Made by a program: the position numbers and the translations under genes. From Maribacter huludaoensis (GTDB taxonomy: Bacteria; Bacteroidota; Bacteroidia; Flavobacteriales; Flavobacteriaceae), in assembly GCF_029350945.1 (NCBI RefSeq), contig NZ_JARKMS010000001.1, positions 1,020,313 to 1,084,312 of the forward strand: a stretch of 64,000 bases of DNA, given 5' to 3'. The notes under the pieces are model-generated. The model made no database searches and was not told the origin of the DNA. It was given only the letters and a program-made list of their open reading frames with translations. Shown here piece by piece: positions 44,506 through 54,137 of this stretch. Position 1 is the stretch's first letter; the number at the start of each line of letters is the position of its first letter.

Positions 44506-44826
44506 ATGAAATATCAGTTCAGTCATATTGGGGTACCTACACAAGAAGAAAAAGATTGGGACGGCTATTATAAGCCTGGTAAAATTCATTACACGGATTT
44601 TAATACCGATGAATATGCTGTGGAATGGGTGAAGTTCGATGCCGATAGCCCGATGCCGAAAATGATGCGTACAATGCCACATGTAGCTTATTTGGTAGAT
44701 AACCTTGAAGAGGCTTTATTGGGTAGAAATATATTGGTGGAAATTTTTGCTCCCGCTGATGGTGTTCGTGTTGCATTTATAGACCACAATGGTGCTCCTG
44801 TAGAATTTATGGAGGTTTCAAAGTAA
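44506..44826 (+). CDS. Small VOC-superfamily protein (glyoxalase-like)
   Basis: This 106-residue protein has the beta-alpha-beta-beta-beta layout of one vicinal-oxygen-chelate unit: FSHIGVPT with His8 at the start, MPHVAYLVDNLEEAL in the middle, and the terminal strand GAPVEFMEV with its acidic residue. His and Glu at these positions are the usual metal ligands of this fold. A DWDGYYKPGKIHYTDF insertion between the first strands is distinctive. Its place as last gene of the anhydrogalactose operon, 4 bp after the aldolase, implies a role in the same pathway, perhaps an isomerase, a lactone/hydrate-handling enzyme, or detoxification of a reactive aldehyde. I cannot choose between these. Confidence 0.75.
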   Translation: MKYQFSHIGVPTQEEKDWDGYYKPGKIHYTDFNTDEYAVEWVKFDADSPMPKMMRTMPHVAYLVDNLEEALLGRNILVEIFAPADGVRVAFIDHNGAPVEFMEVSK

Positions 44827-45203
44827 CCGGTTTTTACACTATCTACACTTTTTATACTTTTTTGCTATCGGTAATTGTATCAATAACCGGTAAATAATTC
44901 ATTCCTGGTCACGTCTTTTTATTCATTCTTAGTTAAAAACAGGTTTTTTGGTTATGTGTTTAAAATGCACATACCATAATGTTATATTCGCAAAATTTAA
45001 CCCTAAAATTTAGTAAGAAATCAAAAAGGTTAGAATAATGCTAGTACTAGGTAATTTTTTGGTGTTGAAACAGGACAGCTTCCACTTCTTTTGTAAAGTA
45101 ATTGTTAAAGATGGGTTAAGGGTATAGCGTATCGTACTCAAATTCAAACAAGTAAACACAATGAAATACTTAAACTAAACTTAAATAAACAACAGAAAGC
45201 TTT
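44827..45203. other. Intergenic region before second SusC gene
   Basis: 377 bp with no credible gene. A small imperfect hairpin at 44869-44889 (CGGTAATTG / CAATAACCG) follows the VOC gene but has no T-run, so it is only a possible end of the upstream operon. TATATTCG at 44983-44990 is one base off the -7 consensus without a well-placed -33. The SusC promoter must lie here. Confidence 0.4.
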
Positions 45204-48200
45204 ATGGAAAAATTGAAAAAAGCAATCGTAAAGAAAAACAACCCTAGTTGGGGCGGTTTTTATTTTAAAGAATTTCATAGAATGGGACTTTGTACTTTTC
45301 TATGTGTATTCTTTGGCATAACCGGTATTATGGCTCAAGAGTTAAAGGTATCCGGTACTATTTCAGATGCTCAAGGTCCTTTGCCGGGTGCAAGTGTTTT
45401 GGTAAAAGGCACTACTACCGGGGCTCAAACAGATTTTGATGGAAATTACTCATTAACCGTAAACAATGGTGAAGTATTGGTTTTTTCCTATATAGGCTAC
45501 GCTACACAAGAAATTTCGGTAGATGGGCAATCTTTAATCAATGTAACCCTTGAAGAAGATGCCTCTAAATTGGACGAGGTAGTTGTTCTTGGGTATACGA
45601 CCAAGAAAAAAGGGGAAGTTACCGGTTCTGTAAGCACCATTAGTAGTGAAGCCATAGAACAGTCTTCAAGTAAGGATATTGCCAAATCATTGGCAGGTAG
45701 GGCTTCTGGTTTAATTATTAGTGACCGTGGAGGAGTACCGGGTGCTGGTAATGGTGCAGGGGGCAATACGGATGACGATGCCACTACTATCTTGATAAGG
45801 GGAAAGTCTACCTTAGGTAATAACAGTCCCTTGATTCTTATAGACGGTGTTCCTTCAGGTTCGTTCTCGCAATTGGCACCACAAGATATTGCATCTCTTA
45901 CGGTTCTTAAAGATGGTTCCGCCGCTATTTACGGATCACGTGCGGCCAATGGGGTTATTTTGGTGACTACTAAAAGAGGTAAGAGTGGAAAGCCAAAAAT
46001 AAACTTTTCTAATGCTTACAATATTTCATCCTTTACTAGAAGACCGGAATTGATGGATGTAAATCAGTTCGCTATATATGAAAATGAAATAAATGCAAGG
46101 GTTAATGGTGCCGATGCTGACCCAGTTTTTACTCCGGAGCAAATTGCAGGTTTTCCAAATACGGACTGGGCCGATGAGGTTTTGGCAAAAAGCGCACCGG
46201 AATCAAGAACTTCTCTTTCTGTATCCGGTGGTACGGACAAAGCTAAATATTTTGTCAGTGGAGATTTCATAGACCAAAAAGGCCTGTATAGTTCAGGTGC
46301 TCTAGGGTTTAAACAATATCAACTTCGTTCTAACATAGATGTGAACTTAACGGACAGCTTTAAATTAGGTGTTGATCTATCTACACGATTTGGCAAAAGA
46401 ACGTCACCAGGTGTAGACGCCAATAATATCTATAAACTAATTTTTGGACTGCCACCAAATGAAATAGCAAGATTTTCAAATGGGCTGCCGGCACGTGGTG
46501 GTGATGAAGGTAACCCTATATTGACGTCTAGCAATGCTTCTGGTTTTGAAGATAACTTTACTACTACCATTACAGGCCGCTTTACGGTAGATTGGAATTT
46601 GGATAAAGTGTTAAAAGGCTTAAGTATAAAAGGATTTACAGGATTTAGAAAAATAGAGAACAATACAAAATCTTGGTATACACCGTGGACATTTTACGCC
46701 CAATCAGATGATGGAACGTTTGAGCCTAGAATTGGTTCTAACCAACAAGGAACGGAACGTATATTGACAGAGAGCTTTAATAAATTCGATGAGCAAATTT
46801 ATAACGCACGTTTACATTATGACAATACGTTCGGTGACCATTCAATAAGCACTTTCGTAGGTATGGAAAGGTTAACGAACGATTCTAACAATTTCTTTGC
46901 TACAAAAGTTGGTGGTTTTCCAGATGCTAGCAGAGGAGAATTATTTCAAGGTAATAATGATGATAGGCAGTCATCTGGCGGAACTAGCTCTGAGTTCAAA
47001 AGACAGGATTTCTTTGGGTCCATTTCATATGATTTTAAGAAAAAATATTTTGTAGACTTTACTATGAGATATGATGGGTCTAGTAGATTTGGTGAGGGTA
47101 ACCGTTATGGTACATTTCCAAGTGCCGCCGTTTCTTGGGCAATTGATAAAGAAGGCTTTTTAGAAAACGTTAGTTGGATAGACGGTTTAAAACTTAGGGC
47201 TTCTTGGTCAGAAATGGGTAACGATCGTATTGGTGCCAATCAGTTTCTTTCCTTGTTCGATCTTGGAACAAACACCGGAAACGCCAATAATCCATTGGGC
47301 ACAAGATTTCCAAATTATTATGTATTGGGCGCGGGTGGAGAGAATTTCTTCAACACCTATAATCTTGCTAGGTTAGCAAATACTGATGTTACTTGGGAAA
47401 CTGCTAAGCTGTGGAACGTTGGGTTGAACTTTACATTTTTAGACAACAGATTGTCGGGTGATGTAAACTACTACGAGCAAGATAGATCGGATATTCTGGT
47501 AAACAGATCAGGTGCGATTCCCGGATTCATTGGATTACAAAACAGTCAAATACCGGCAGAGAACATTGGAGAGACAAGAAGTTGGGGTTATGAATTTGAA
47601 TTGGCTTGGAACGATCAGGTAAACGACAACTTTTCTTATAATATAGGAATGAACTTTACCAAAGCTCGTAACGAAGTAATTTCGTTACCGGAGGGTGATA
47701 ATATATTGGACTCACAAAAGCAAAGCGGTAAACCTATAGATTCATATTTGGTTTATCCTACAGATGGTATTTTTAGAGATCAAGCCCAAGTAGATGCCAC
47801 AGAAATAAAAAGAGAAGGTACTGTAGAAGGAGAGCCAATTTACCTTGATATAGATGATGATGGTGTAGCCAACGCAAATGATTTTATAAGAACATCGACT
47901 TCTAACATACCACAAGTACAATATGGTGTATTTGGGGGGATCAATTACAAAGCTTTTGGTTTAAATTTCTTGTTCCAAGGCCAGGCAGAAGCGGAAACCT
48001 TGGTGTTCTTTGATCAATCTGGATCAAAACCGGAATTTGTGTTCAATGAAAGATGGACACCGAACAATAGAAATTCAATTTATCCAAGAGCCTTTGCCCA
48101 AGGTGATGCTATAAGTGGTGGGCAGGTAGATGGTACTTCTGGCTTTGCCGATATTTATTATTTTGACGCCTCTTTTGTTCGTCTTAAAGAAGTGGAACTT

Positions 48201-48395
48201 TCATACACGCTTAAGAGTGACGTAATCAAGTTTGCAGATGTACGCTTATTTGCAAGGGGGTATAACCTAGCTACTTTCTTCTCTGATATTTGGGATTTGG
48301 GTCTTGACCCTGAAGCTACGGGTTATAACAATTTTAGAGGAGCTCGTTATACTCCGTTAAAGACGTATTCCATAGGTGTTAATTTTAGTTTCTAA
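45204..48395 (+). CDS. SusC/RagA-family TonB-dependent transporter (second copy)
   Basis: This full-length 1063-residue SusC protein has a long N-terminal extension before the export signal (hydrophobic MGLCTFLCVFFGITGIMAQ, about 28-46), a carboxypeptidase-regulatory-like domain (about 48-125, VSGTISDAQGPLPGASVLVK), a plug (about 130-255, LDEVVVLGYTTKKKGEVTGS, PLILIDGVPSG, AAIYGSRAANGVILVTTKRG), and a beta-barrel ending YSIGVNFSF. It imports oligosaccharides with the SusD product encoded 12 bp downstream. Located between the anhydrogalactose operon and a run of sulfatases, its likely cargo is a sulfated galactan (carrageenan) oligosaccharide. It differs clearly in sequence from the first SusC (25361-28516), so the two pairs probably handle different ligands or chain forms. 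Confidence 0.96.
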   Translation: MEKLKKAIVKKNNPSWGGFYFKEFHRMGLCTFLCVFFGITGIMAQELKVSGTISDAQGPLPGASVLVKGTTTGAQTDFDGNYSLTVNNGEVLVFSYIGYATQEISVDGQSLINVTLEEDASKLDEVVVLGYTTKKKGEVTGSVSTISSEAIEQSSSKDIAKSLAGRASGLIISDRGGVPGAGNGAGGNTDDDATTILIRGKSTLGNNSPLILIDGVPSGSFSQLAPQDIASLTVLKDGSAAIYGSRAANGVILVTTKRGKSGKPKINFSNAYNISSFTRRPELMDVNQFAIYENEINARVNGADADPVFTPEQIAGFPNTDWADEVLAKSAPESRTSLSVSGGTDKAKYFVSGDFIDQKGLYSSGALGFKQYQLRSNIDVNLTDSFKLGVDLSTRFGKRTSPGVDANNIYKLIFGLPPNEIARFSNGLPARGGDEGNPILTSSNASGFEDNFTTTITGRFTVDWNLDKVLKGLSIKGFTGFRKIENNTKSWYTPWTFYAQSDDGTFEPRIGSNQQGTERILTESFNKFDEQIYNARLHYDNTFGDHSISTFVGMERLTNDSNNFFATKVGGFPDASRGELFQGNNDDRQSSGGTSSEFKRQDFFGSISYDFKKKYFVDFTMRYDGSSRFGEGNRYGTFPSAAVSWAIDKEGFLENVSWIDGLKLRASWSEMGNDRIGANQFLSLFDLGTNTGNANNPLGTRFPNYYVLGAGGENFFNTYNLARLANTDVTWETAKLWNVGLNFTFLDNRLSGDVNYYEQDRSDILVNRSGAIPGFIGLQNSQIPAENIGETRSWGYEFELAWNDQVNDNFSYNIGMNFTKARNEVISLPEGDNILDSQKQSGKPIDSYLVYPTDGIFRDQAQVDATEIKREGTVEGEPIYLDIDDDGVANANDFIRTSTSNIPQVQYGVFGGINYKAFGLNFLFQGQAEAETLVFFDQSGSKPEFVFNERWTPNNRNSIYPRAFAQGDAISGGQVDGTSGFADIYYFDASFVRLKEVELSYTLKSDVIKFADVRLFARGYNLATFFSDIWDLGLDPEATGYNNFRGARYTPLKTYSIGVNFSF

Positions 48396-48407
48396 AAAAA
48401 AATGATC

Positions 48408-50159
48408 ATGAAAAATTATAAATCGATTAAAAGATATAGTGCGTTAGTGCTAACAATCATTCTCTTTAGTTTGGGTGCTTGTGAAGATAGTTTAGAAATA
48501 GATGTAAGGGATTCTTTTGCCAGTGACTTGGTATTGAGCACGCCCGAACAAGTAGAATTGTTGCTGCTTACCACATATAACAGTACTGAATCTTTTGGGG
48601 CCGGAAGTCAATTTTGGGCCAGGTACATGAATGTGGAAATTGCTTCTTTTGAAGCTAGAATGAATTTTAATGCAACAACACAAGCTTTAGATCAATTCGC
48701 CGTACTTAGAGGGTGGACATCTGCGAATGTGGGGCAGTTGGGTCGCAAATGGCAAGATCTTTGGACGTATGTGAGACAAGCAAATGTCTTTCTGGAATTA
48801 GTTGAAGGCAGTGAGGCGCAGCTAAACAATCCTGAAGAAATTGAAGCTTTAAAGGCAGAGATGCGTTTTTTAAGGGCTAACCAGTATTCAAAATTACTAA
48901 AGTTCTTTGGTGGGGTACCATTGTTGACATCGGCAGCAACCTTGGATGATGATTTTAACATTCCACGTAACAGTTACCAAGATGTTGTAGACTTTATAGT
49001 AAGTGAAATAGATGCTATTGCGCCGCTTCTACCTTTGACCAGAGATAGTGGGGAATTTGGCAGGGCTACAAGATTGTCTGCTTTGGCGCTTAAATCCAGA
49101 ACTTTGCTATATGCTGCCAGTGACCTGCATGATCCTTCGTTAGCACCACAATCATCTAATTTAGAATTGTATACCTATGACAAACCTGATAAATGGCAAG
49201 ATGCTGCCGCTGCGGCCAAGGCCGTTATCGATTTGGTTGGAGACAGGGATTTAATAAGTACCCCAAATGCAAAGGCTTACCAAGAACTATTTTTATCGGC
49301 AAATGAAGATATTTTGTTCGCAAGACCATTTGGAGGAAGTGTGTTCGGTTTTGGTACAGATGTAACTACCCAACCAGACAATGCACAATCGCCAAGAGGT
49401 TTTGATGGATGGAGTCTTTCTACCCCATTGCACAACTACACATTGGTTTATAATATGGAAGATGGTAGTACTACGGATAGTCCTTCTTATGATGCGGCAA
49501 ACCCTTACGAAAATCGTGAAATGCGCTTTTATGCCAATATTAATTATCAAGGGGCTAATTTTAGGGGAAGACCTATTGATTACGCTATCTCTGTAGATAA
49601 CACCGTTGTTCCAGATGGTTTGGATTCTTTTTCACAAGATCAGCAAACATTAGGAAACTTTAGACACGGTTCTACAACAGGGTATGCAATGCGTAAATTC
49701 CAAAACGAAGCCTTAGGTACCGATGTAAAACAAGCTAGTCCGGGAAGACCGTATATTATCTATCGTCTTGCTGAAATTTATTTAAACTATGCAGAAGCTT
49801 CGTTTAGGGCTGGTGATGAAGAGACGGCAAGAAGATATGTGAGCAGAGTTTCAGAAAGAGCTTTACAACCAGCTATTACATCTAGTGGGGCAGAACTTTT
49901 AGAGGCTATCAAAAGGGAAAGAAGAGTAGAGCTAGCTTTTGAAGGCCATAACTTCTTTGATGAGAGACGTTGGTTAAATGAAGATAATCTTGGTTTTGAC
50001 GTAAAAGGTCTGCGTTGGACAAAAGATTTGGATGAGAATGTCTCTTTTGAAGAATTTACTATTGAAACAAGGCCATTTGATAAAAAGCAGTATTATTTAC
50101 CAATACCGCAATCGGAAATTAATAGAACCGAGGCACTAATTCAAAACGAAGGATATTAA
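48408..50159 (+). CDS. SusD/RagB-family glycan-binding lipoprotein (second copy)
   Basis: Start ATG 48408 (583 residues; another ATG is 6 bp upstream) gives a lipoprotein signal ending SLGAC (Cys25). The TPR-like N-terminal part includes EALKAEMRFLRANQYSKLLK and FGGVPLL, and the C-terminal SusD block includes YIIYRLAEIYLNYAEASFRAG and KRERRVELAFEGHNFFDERRW, ending in YYLPIPQSEINR. It caps the SusC channel and holds the incoming glycan at the cell surface. The gene follows SusC by 12 bp. A GC-rich hairpin (50194-50220) separates it from the downstream sulfatase, probably lowering read-through so that binding and transport proteins are made in excess over periplasmic enzymes. Confidence 0.95.
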   Translation: MKNYKSIKRYSALVLTIILFSLGACEDSLEIDVRDSFASDLVLSTPEQVELLLLTTYNSTESFGAGSQFWARYMNVEIASFEARMNFNATTQALDQFAVLRGWTSANVGQLGRKWQDLWTYVRQANVFLELVEGSEAQLNNPEEIEALKAEMRFLRANQYSKLLKFFGGVPLLTSAATLDDDFNIPRNSYQDVVDFIVSEIDAIAPLLPLTRDSGEFGRATRLSALALKSRTLLYAASDLHDPSLAPQSSNLELYTYDKPDKWQDAAAAAKAVIDLVGDRDLISTPNAKAYQELFLSANEDILFARPFGGSVFGFGTDVTTQPDNAQSPRGFDGWSLSTPLHNYTLVYNMEDGSTTDSPSYDAANPYENREMRFYANINYQGANFRGRPIDYAISVDNTVVPDGLDSFSQDQQTLGNFRHGSTTGYAMRKFQNEALGTDVKQASPGRPYIIYRLAEIYLNYAEASFRAGDEETARRYVSRVSERALQPAITSSGAELLEAIKRERRVELAFEGHNFFDERRWLNEDNLGFDVKGLRWTKDLDENVSFEEFTIETRPFDKKQYYLPIPQSEINRTEALIQNEGY

Positions 50160-50193
50160 TTATTGGTAACTTATTTCAATTTGAATGCAGAAC

Positions 50194-50220
50194 AAAGCCG
50201 GGGTATGTCTCCGGCTTTAC
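50194..50220 (+). terminator. Hairpin between SusD and sulfatase genes (partial terminator or processing site)
   Basis: AAAGCCGG and CCGGCTTT form an 8-bp stem with a 9-base loop, followed by TTTACTT instead of a long T-run. It begins 35 bp after the SusD stop and ends before the sulfatase ATG at 50256. The weak U-tract suggests partial read-through rather than full termination. Confidence 0.65.
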
Positions 50221-50255
50221 TTCTCAAAGATATTTTGAACTTTAAAAAGATGTTA

Positions 50256-51665
50256 ATGAAAAAAATAGTATTCATGGTATTTTGCCTTATTGGCGTATGT
50301 ACCTCGGCACAGGAAAAACCGAATATAGTGCTATTGTTTTCCGATGATGCGGGTTATGCTGATTTTGGTTTTCATGGTAGTAAAATAATGAAGACACCAA
50401 ATCTAGATAAACTGGCAAAACAAGGCGTACGCTTTTCACAAGCGTATGTGTCCGATCCTACATGTGGTCCGTCTAGAGCTGGGTTGATAACAGGTAAATA
50501 TCAACAAAGATTTGGCTTTGAAGAAAATAATGTACCTGGTTATATGAGTGCTGTATCTGCAGTGGACAATAGGGAAATGGGCGTACCCGTAGAAGAAATA
50601 ACCATAGCGGATTACTTGAAAAAGCAAGGATATGCTACTTCGTTTTATGGTAAATGGCATTTAGGAGGTGATGATAGGTTTCACCCTACCAAGCGAGGTT
50701 TCGATGAATTTTATGGTTTTAGAGGAGGTGCAAGAAGTTATTTTCCATATTCTGATGCGCCTGCGAGTGAATTGGATTTAATGGAACGTGGTTTTGGTAA
50801 TTTTGTAGAGCCAGAAAAATATTTGACCGATGCATTGGCAAAAGAATCTGTAGATTTTATAGAGAGAAATGCAAAAGCATCTAAACCGTTTTTTACCATT
50901 TTATCTTTTAATGCGGTTCATACGCCCATGGATGCCACGGAAGATGATTTAAATCAATTTCCCTATTTACAAGGTAAACGAAAGACTGTTGCCGCTATGA
51001 CTTTGGCACTAGATCGTGCGTGTGGTAAGGTTCTGGATAAATTAAAAGAATTGGGTATTGAAGATAATACCATTGTCATATTTACAAATGATAATGGTGG
51101 TCCTACCGATAAAAATGCCGGTGTAAACTATCCATTAAGTGGCACTAAATCCAGCCACTTAGAAGGTGGCATACGCGTACCCTTTTTAATGAAGTGGCCA
51201 GGTAAGTTGCAACCGAATACGGTATATGACTACCCAATAAGTACTTTAGATTTGCTACCTACATTTTACGCGGCGGCAGGTGGTAATGAAAAAGAATTAA
51301 AAGACATTGACGGTGTAAACCTTATGCCTTACATCAATGGTATAAATGAAGATAGACCGCACAAAACGTTATTTTGGAAAAAAGATGCAAGGGGTGTAAT
51401 TCGTAAAGGAGATTGGAAACTTATTAGATATCCAGATAGGCCCGCTGAACTTTATAATATTCCAAATGATATTTCTGAAACCAATAATGTGGTTGCGGAT
51501 CACCCAGAAATGGTAAGGGAGCTGTTTAAGGAACTTTTTGCTTGGGAACTTACTTTAGAAAGACCTAGATGGATGTTAAAAAAGTCTTTTGAAAAAGTTG
51601 ATATAGATCGCATGGATGAATATAGGGATCAATCTAAATATTTGAACGGAGAATCTAAAAAGTAG
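50256..51665 (+). CDS. S1-family sulfatase, secreted
   Basis: The open frame begins earlier, but ATG 50256 (469 residues) is chosen because upstream codons run through the hairpin and this start gives a clean signal peptide ([19 protein letters not shown]). It shows [12 protein letters not shown] with Ca-binding Asp30/Asp31, the formylglycine motif CGPSRAG with Cys70, and GKWHLGG. This is a classical arylsulfatase-type S1 enzyme acting in the periplasm after oligosaccharide import. Lying between SusD and the MFS/dgoD pair, it probably removes sulfate from galactose or anhydrogalactose units of carrageenan; the position attacked (C2 or C4) cannot be read. Cys-to-formylglycine maturation needs an enzyme encoded elsewhere. 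Confidence 0.92.
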   Translation: MKKIVFMVFCLIGVCTSAQEKPNIVLLFSDDAGYADFGFHGSKIMKTPNLDKLAKQGVRFSQAYVSDPTCGPSRAGLITGKYQQRFGFEENNVPGYMSAVSAVDNREMGVPVEEITIADYLKKQGYATSFYGKWHLGGDDRFHPTKRGFDEFYGFRGGARSYFPYSDAPASELDLMERGFGNFVEPEKYLTDALAKESVDFIERNAKASKPFFTILSFNAVHTPMDATEDDLNQFPYLQGKRKTVAAMTLALDRACGKVLDKLKELGIEDNTIVIFTNDNGGPTDKNAGVNYPLSGTKSSHLEGGIRVPFLMKWPGKLQPNTVYDYPISTLDLLPTFYAAAGGNEKELKDIDGVNLMPYINGINEDRPHKTLFWKKDARGVIRKGDWKLIRYPDRPAELYNIPNDISETNNVVADHPEMVRELFKELFAWELTLERPRWMLKKSFEKVDIDRMDEYRDQSKYLNGESKK

Positions 51666-51677
51666 AAATTCAATTTT

Positions 51678-52958
51678 ATGACCAAGAAACGCTATAACAT
51701 ACTTGCCTTAATTTTTGGAAGTGTAGTTATTAATTATTTGGATAGGACCAATATTTCTGTCGCCGCTCCGGCAATTAAAGAAGCTTTAGATCTTTCATCC
51801 GTACAATTGGGTTTAATTTTTTCGGCATTTGGGTGGACGTATGTTGCACTGCAAATACCGGGCGGCATCGTCGTGGATAAAGTAGGGGCTAGGTTGTTAT
51901 ATGGTCTTATGCTATTTTTTTGGTCAATAGCTACATTGCTACAAGGGTTTGTCAATTCATTCATTGTTTTGTTGGGTCTGCGTGCCAGTATTGGAATATT
52001 TGAGGCGCCCGCATATCCTGCAAATAACGCCATAGTTACAAAGTGGTTCCCTGAGAGTGAAAGGGCATCCGCAATAGCTATATATACTTCTGGGCAATTT
52101 ATTGGTTTGGCCTTTCTGTTTCCGGTATTGACGATAATTCAAGATAAATTGGGTTGGCGGGGTTTGTTTATAGTTTCGGGAGTCATAGGTATTCTTTGGG
52201 CAATTGTTTGGTATACCTTTTATCGTGATCCAGATAAACACAAGTCTGTAAGTTCTAAGGAGATTGAGCATATTAGAGAAGGTGGTGGTCTAGTGAAGAC
52301 TACGAAGGCTACAACAGAAAAAACAAAGTTTAGTTGGTTAGACTTAGCACAAGCTTTTAAACATAGAAAATTGTGGGGGGTATACCTTGGTCAGTTTTGT
52401 GTAGGTTCTGTTTCTATATTTTTCTTGACTTGGTTTCCAACTTATTTGGTAGAATATAGGGGATTGGATTTTATAAAGTCGGGTTTTTTGGCATCGTTAC
52501 CTTTTTTAGCGGCATTTGCAGGAGTATTACTTTCTGGCTTCACTTCAGACTTTTTAATCAAGAAAGGCAAGTCTAAGGAGATTGCCAGAAAAGCACCGGT
52601 CTTATGCGGTTTATTATTGTCGGTCAGTATTATAGGAGCAAATTTCACCAATGATACTTTTTATGTCATCTTATTTATGACCCTTGCTTTTTTTGGTAAT
52701 GGGTTGGCTTCTATCACATGGGTGTTTGTTTCGTTAATGGCGCCAAAGCATTTGATCGGTTTGGTAGGTGGTGTGTTTAATTTAATTGGTGGACTTTCGG
52801 CCGTGGTAGTTCCCGTAGTTATAGGGATACTTGTGAAGGATGGCGATTTTAGTCCGGCATTATATTTTATAGGCGCAATGACACTTCTTGGTTTTTTGTC
52901 CTTTTTGTTGATTGTTGGTAAAGTAAAAAGAATTGAAGTAGTAGAACCCAAAGTATAA
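51678..52958 (+). CDS. MFS transporter, ACS family (second copy)
   Basis: This 426-residue paralogue of 32689-33990 has the same ACS signature (VVINYLDRTNISVAAPAI, FSAFGWTYVALQIPGG, RASAIAIYTSGQF). It lacks the extra N-terminal ~12 residues of the first copy. It is a proton-coupled importer of a sugar acid in the inner membrane, most likely galactonate because the next gene, 8 bp downstream, is a galactonate dehydratase. The sulfatase stop is 12 bp upstream, so all three are probably on one transcript. Confidence 0.9.
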   Translation: MTKKRYNILALIFGSVVINYLDRTNISVAAPAIKEALDLSSVQLGLIFSAFGWTYVALQIPGGIVVDKVGARLLYGLMLFFWSIATLLQGFVNSFIVLLGLRASIGIFEAPAYPANNAIVTKWFPESERASAIAIYTSGQFIGLAFLFPVLTIIQDKLGWRGLFIVSGVIGILWAIVWYTFYRDPDKHKSVSSKEIEHIREGGGLVKTTKATTEKTKFSWLDLAQAFKHRKLWGVYLGQFCVGSVSIFFLTWFPTYLVEYRGLDFIKSGFLASLPFLAAFAGVLLSGFTSDFLIKKGKSKEIARKAPVLCGLLLSVSIIGANFTNDTFYVILFMTLAFFGNGLASITWVFVSLMAPKHLIGLVGGVFNLIGGLSAVVVPVVIGILVKDGDFSPALYFIGAMTLLGFLSFLLIVGKVKRIEVVEPKV

Positions 52959-52966
52959 AATCATAA

Positions 52967-54124
52967 ATGAAAATTACAGCAGTAAAAACATATCCTATCA
53001 ATATAGGTTTTGGCAGTCAATTGGTTATCAAAGTAGAGACCGATGCCGGTATATACGGTTGGGGAGCGTCGGGATTATCCGGTAGGGAATTGGCGGTCAT
53101 TGGTGCTATAGACCATTTTAGACCAAATATTGTAGGCAAAGACCCTCATCAGATCGGAGCTATTTGGCAAGATTTATACAGAGGTCAGTATTTTGAAGGA
53201 GGTCGTGTATTGACCGCGGCTATTTCTGCCATTGATATTGCCTTGTATGATATAAAGGGAAAATCTTTGGGTGTGCCGGTCTATGAACTATTAGGGGGTA
53301 AACAAAGAAACTATATAGATTGTTTTGCTTCATTACGATTCACTTCAGAAGATGAATTAATTGGAAGGGCCCAACACCTGATCAAAGAAGGTTGGAATGT
53401 GTTGCGCTTGGCACCTGCAGAGTATGAAGAGAATAGTCAGGCTATTTTTGAACCTAGGGAATCTATTACAAAAATATCAAAATGGGTTACAAGGTTACGA
53501 GAGGTTATAGGGGCTGATCCGGTTGTAGGTATAGATTATCATCACCGACTCTCAGCACCGGAGACCTATTCTTTTTTGTCGAAAATGCCTAAGGGAACTT
53601 TAGATTTTATTGAAGAACCCATTAGGGATGAAACGCCCGAAGCGTATGAGAGCCTACGGAAAATGGTAGATGTACCTTTTGCAATAGGTGAGGAATTTGC
53701 CAGTAAATGGCAATTTCTGCCCTACATTGAAAGAGGCATCACCCAATTTGCCAGGGTAGACGTTTGTAATGTAGGAGGTATTACAGAGGCTATGAAAGTG
53801 GCTGCTATGGCAGAAGCGCATTATATTGACTTAATGCCACATAATCCGTTAGGTCCTATATGTACTGCGGCTTCCATTCATTTGGCGGCGGCATGCCCCA
53901 ATGTAGCATGGTTAGAGGAAATCAATACCCCGGCAGAACAGCCAGGTACCAATGATGCTGAATTTTATCCTAATCAACCGCAATTGCAAGGTGCTAAATA
54001 TAGTATTCCAGATGTTCCAGGGCTAGGTGTTGATTTCAATGAAGAGTTAGCTTTGTCCAAAGAATTTATTCCTGTAGAAACACCCCGCTTAAAAAAGAGA
54101 GATGGTTCTTATACAAATTGGTAA
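52967..54124 (+). CDS. dgoD: D-galactonate dehydratase (second copy)
   Basis: This 385-residue paralogue of 34005-35168 has the same catalytic set, Asp190-x-His192 (GIDYHHR), Glu216, Glu242 and His292 (MPHNPLGPI), again at 26/26/50 spacing as in E. coli DgoD. Lysine KxK bases are absent, so it is not a mandelate-racemase-type enzyme. It converts galactonate to KDGal, and the kinases at 35177 or 42911 would take the product onward. It is placed between transporter and sulfatase inside the SusC/D-sulfatase operon, which ties galactonate use to polysaccharide uptake. Confidence 0.88.
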   Translation: MKITAVKTYPINIGFGSQLVIKVETDAGIYGWGASGLSGRELAVIGAIDHFRPNIVGKDPHQIGAIWQDLYRGQYFEGGRVLTAAISAIDIALYDIKGKSLGVPVYELLGGKQRNYIDCFASLRFTSEDELIGRAQHLIKEGWNVLRLAPAEYEENSQAIFEPRESITKISKWVTRLREVIGADPVVGIDYHHRLSAPETYSFLSKMPKGTLDFIEEPIRDETPEAYESLRKMVDVPFAIGEEFASKWQFLPYIERGITQFARVDVCNVGGITEAMKVAAMAEAHYIDLMPHNPLGPICTAASIHLAAACPNVAWLEEINTPAEQPGTNDAEFYPNQPQLQGAKYSIPDVPGLGVDFNEELALSKEFIPVETPRLKKRDGSYTNW

Positions 54125-54137
54125 AAGAAGTTTAATT

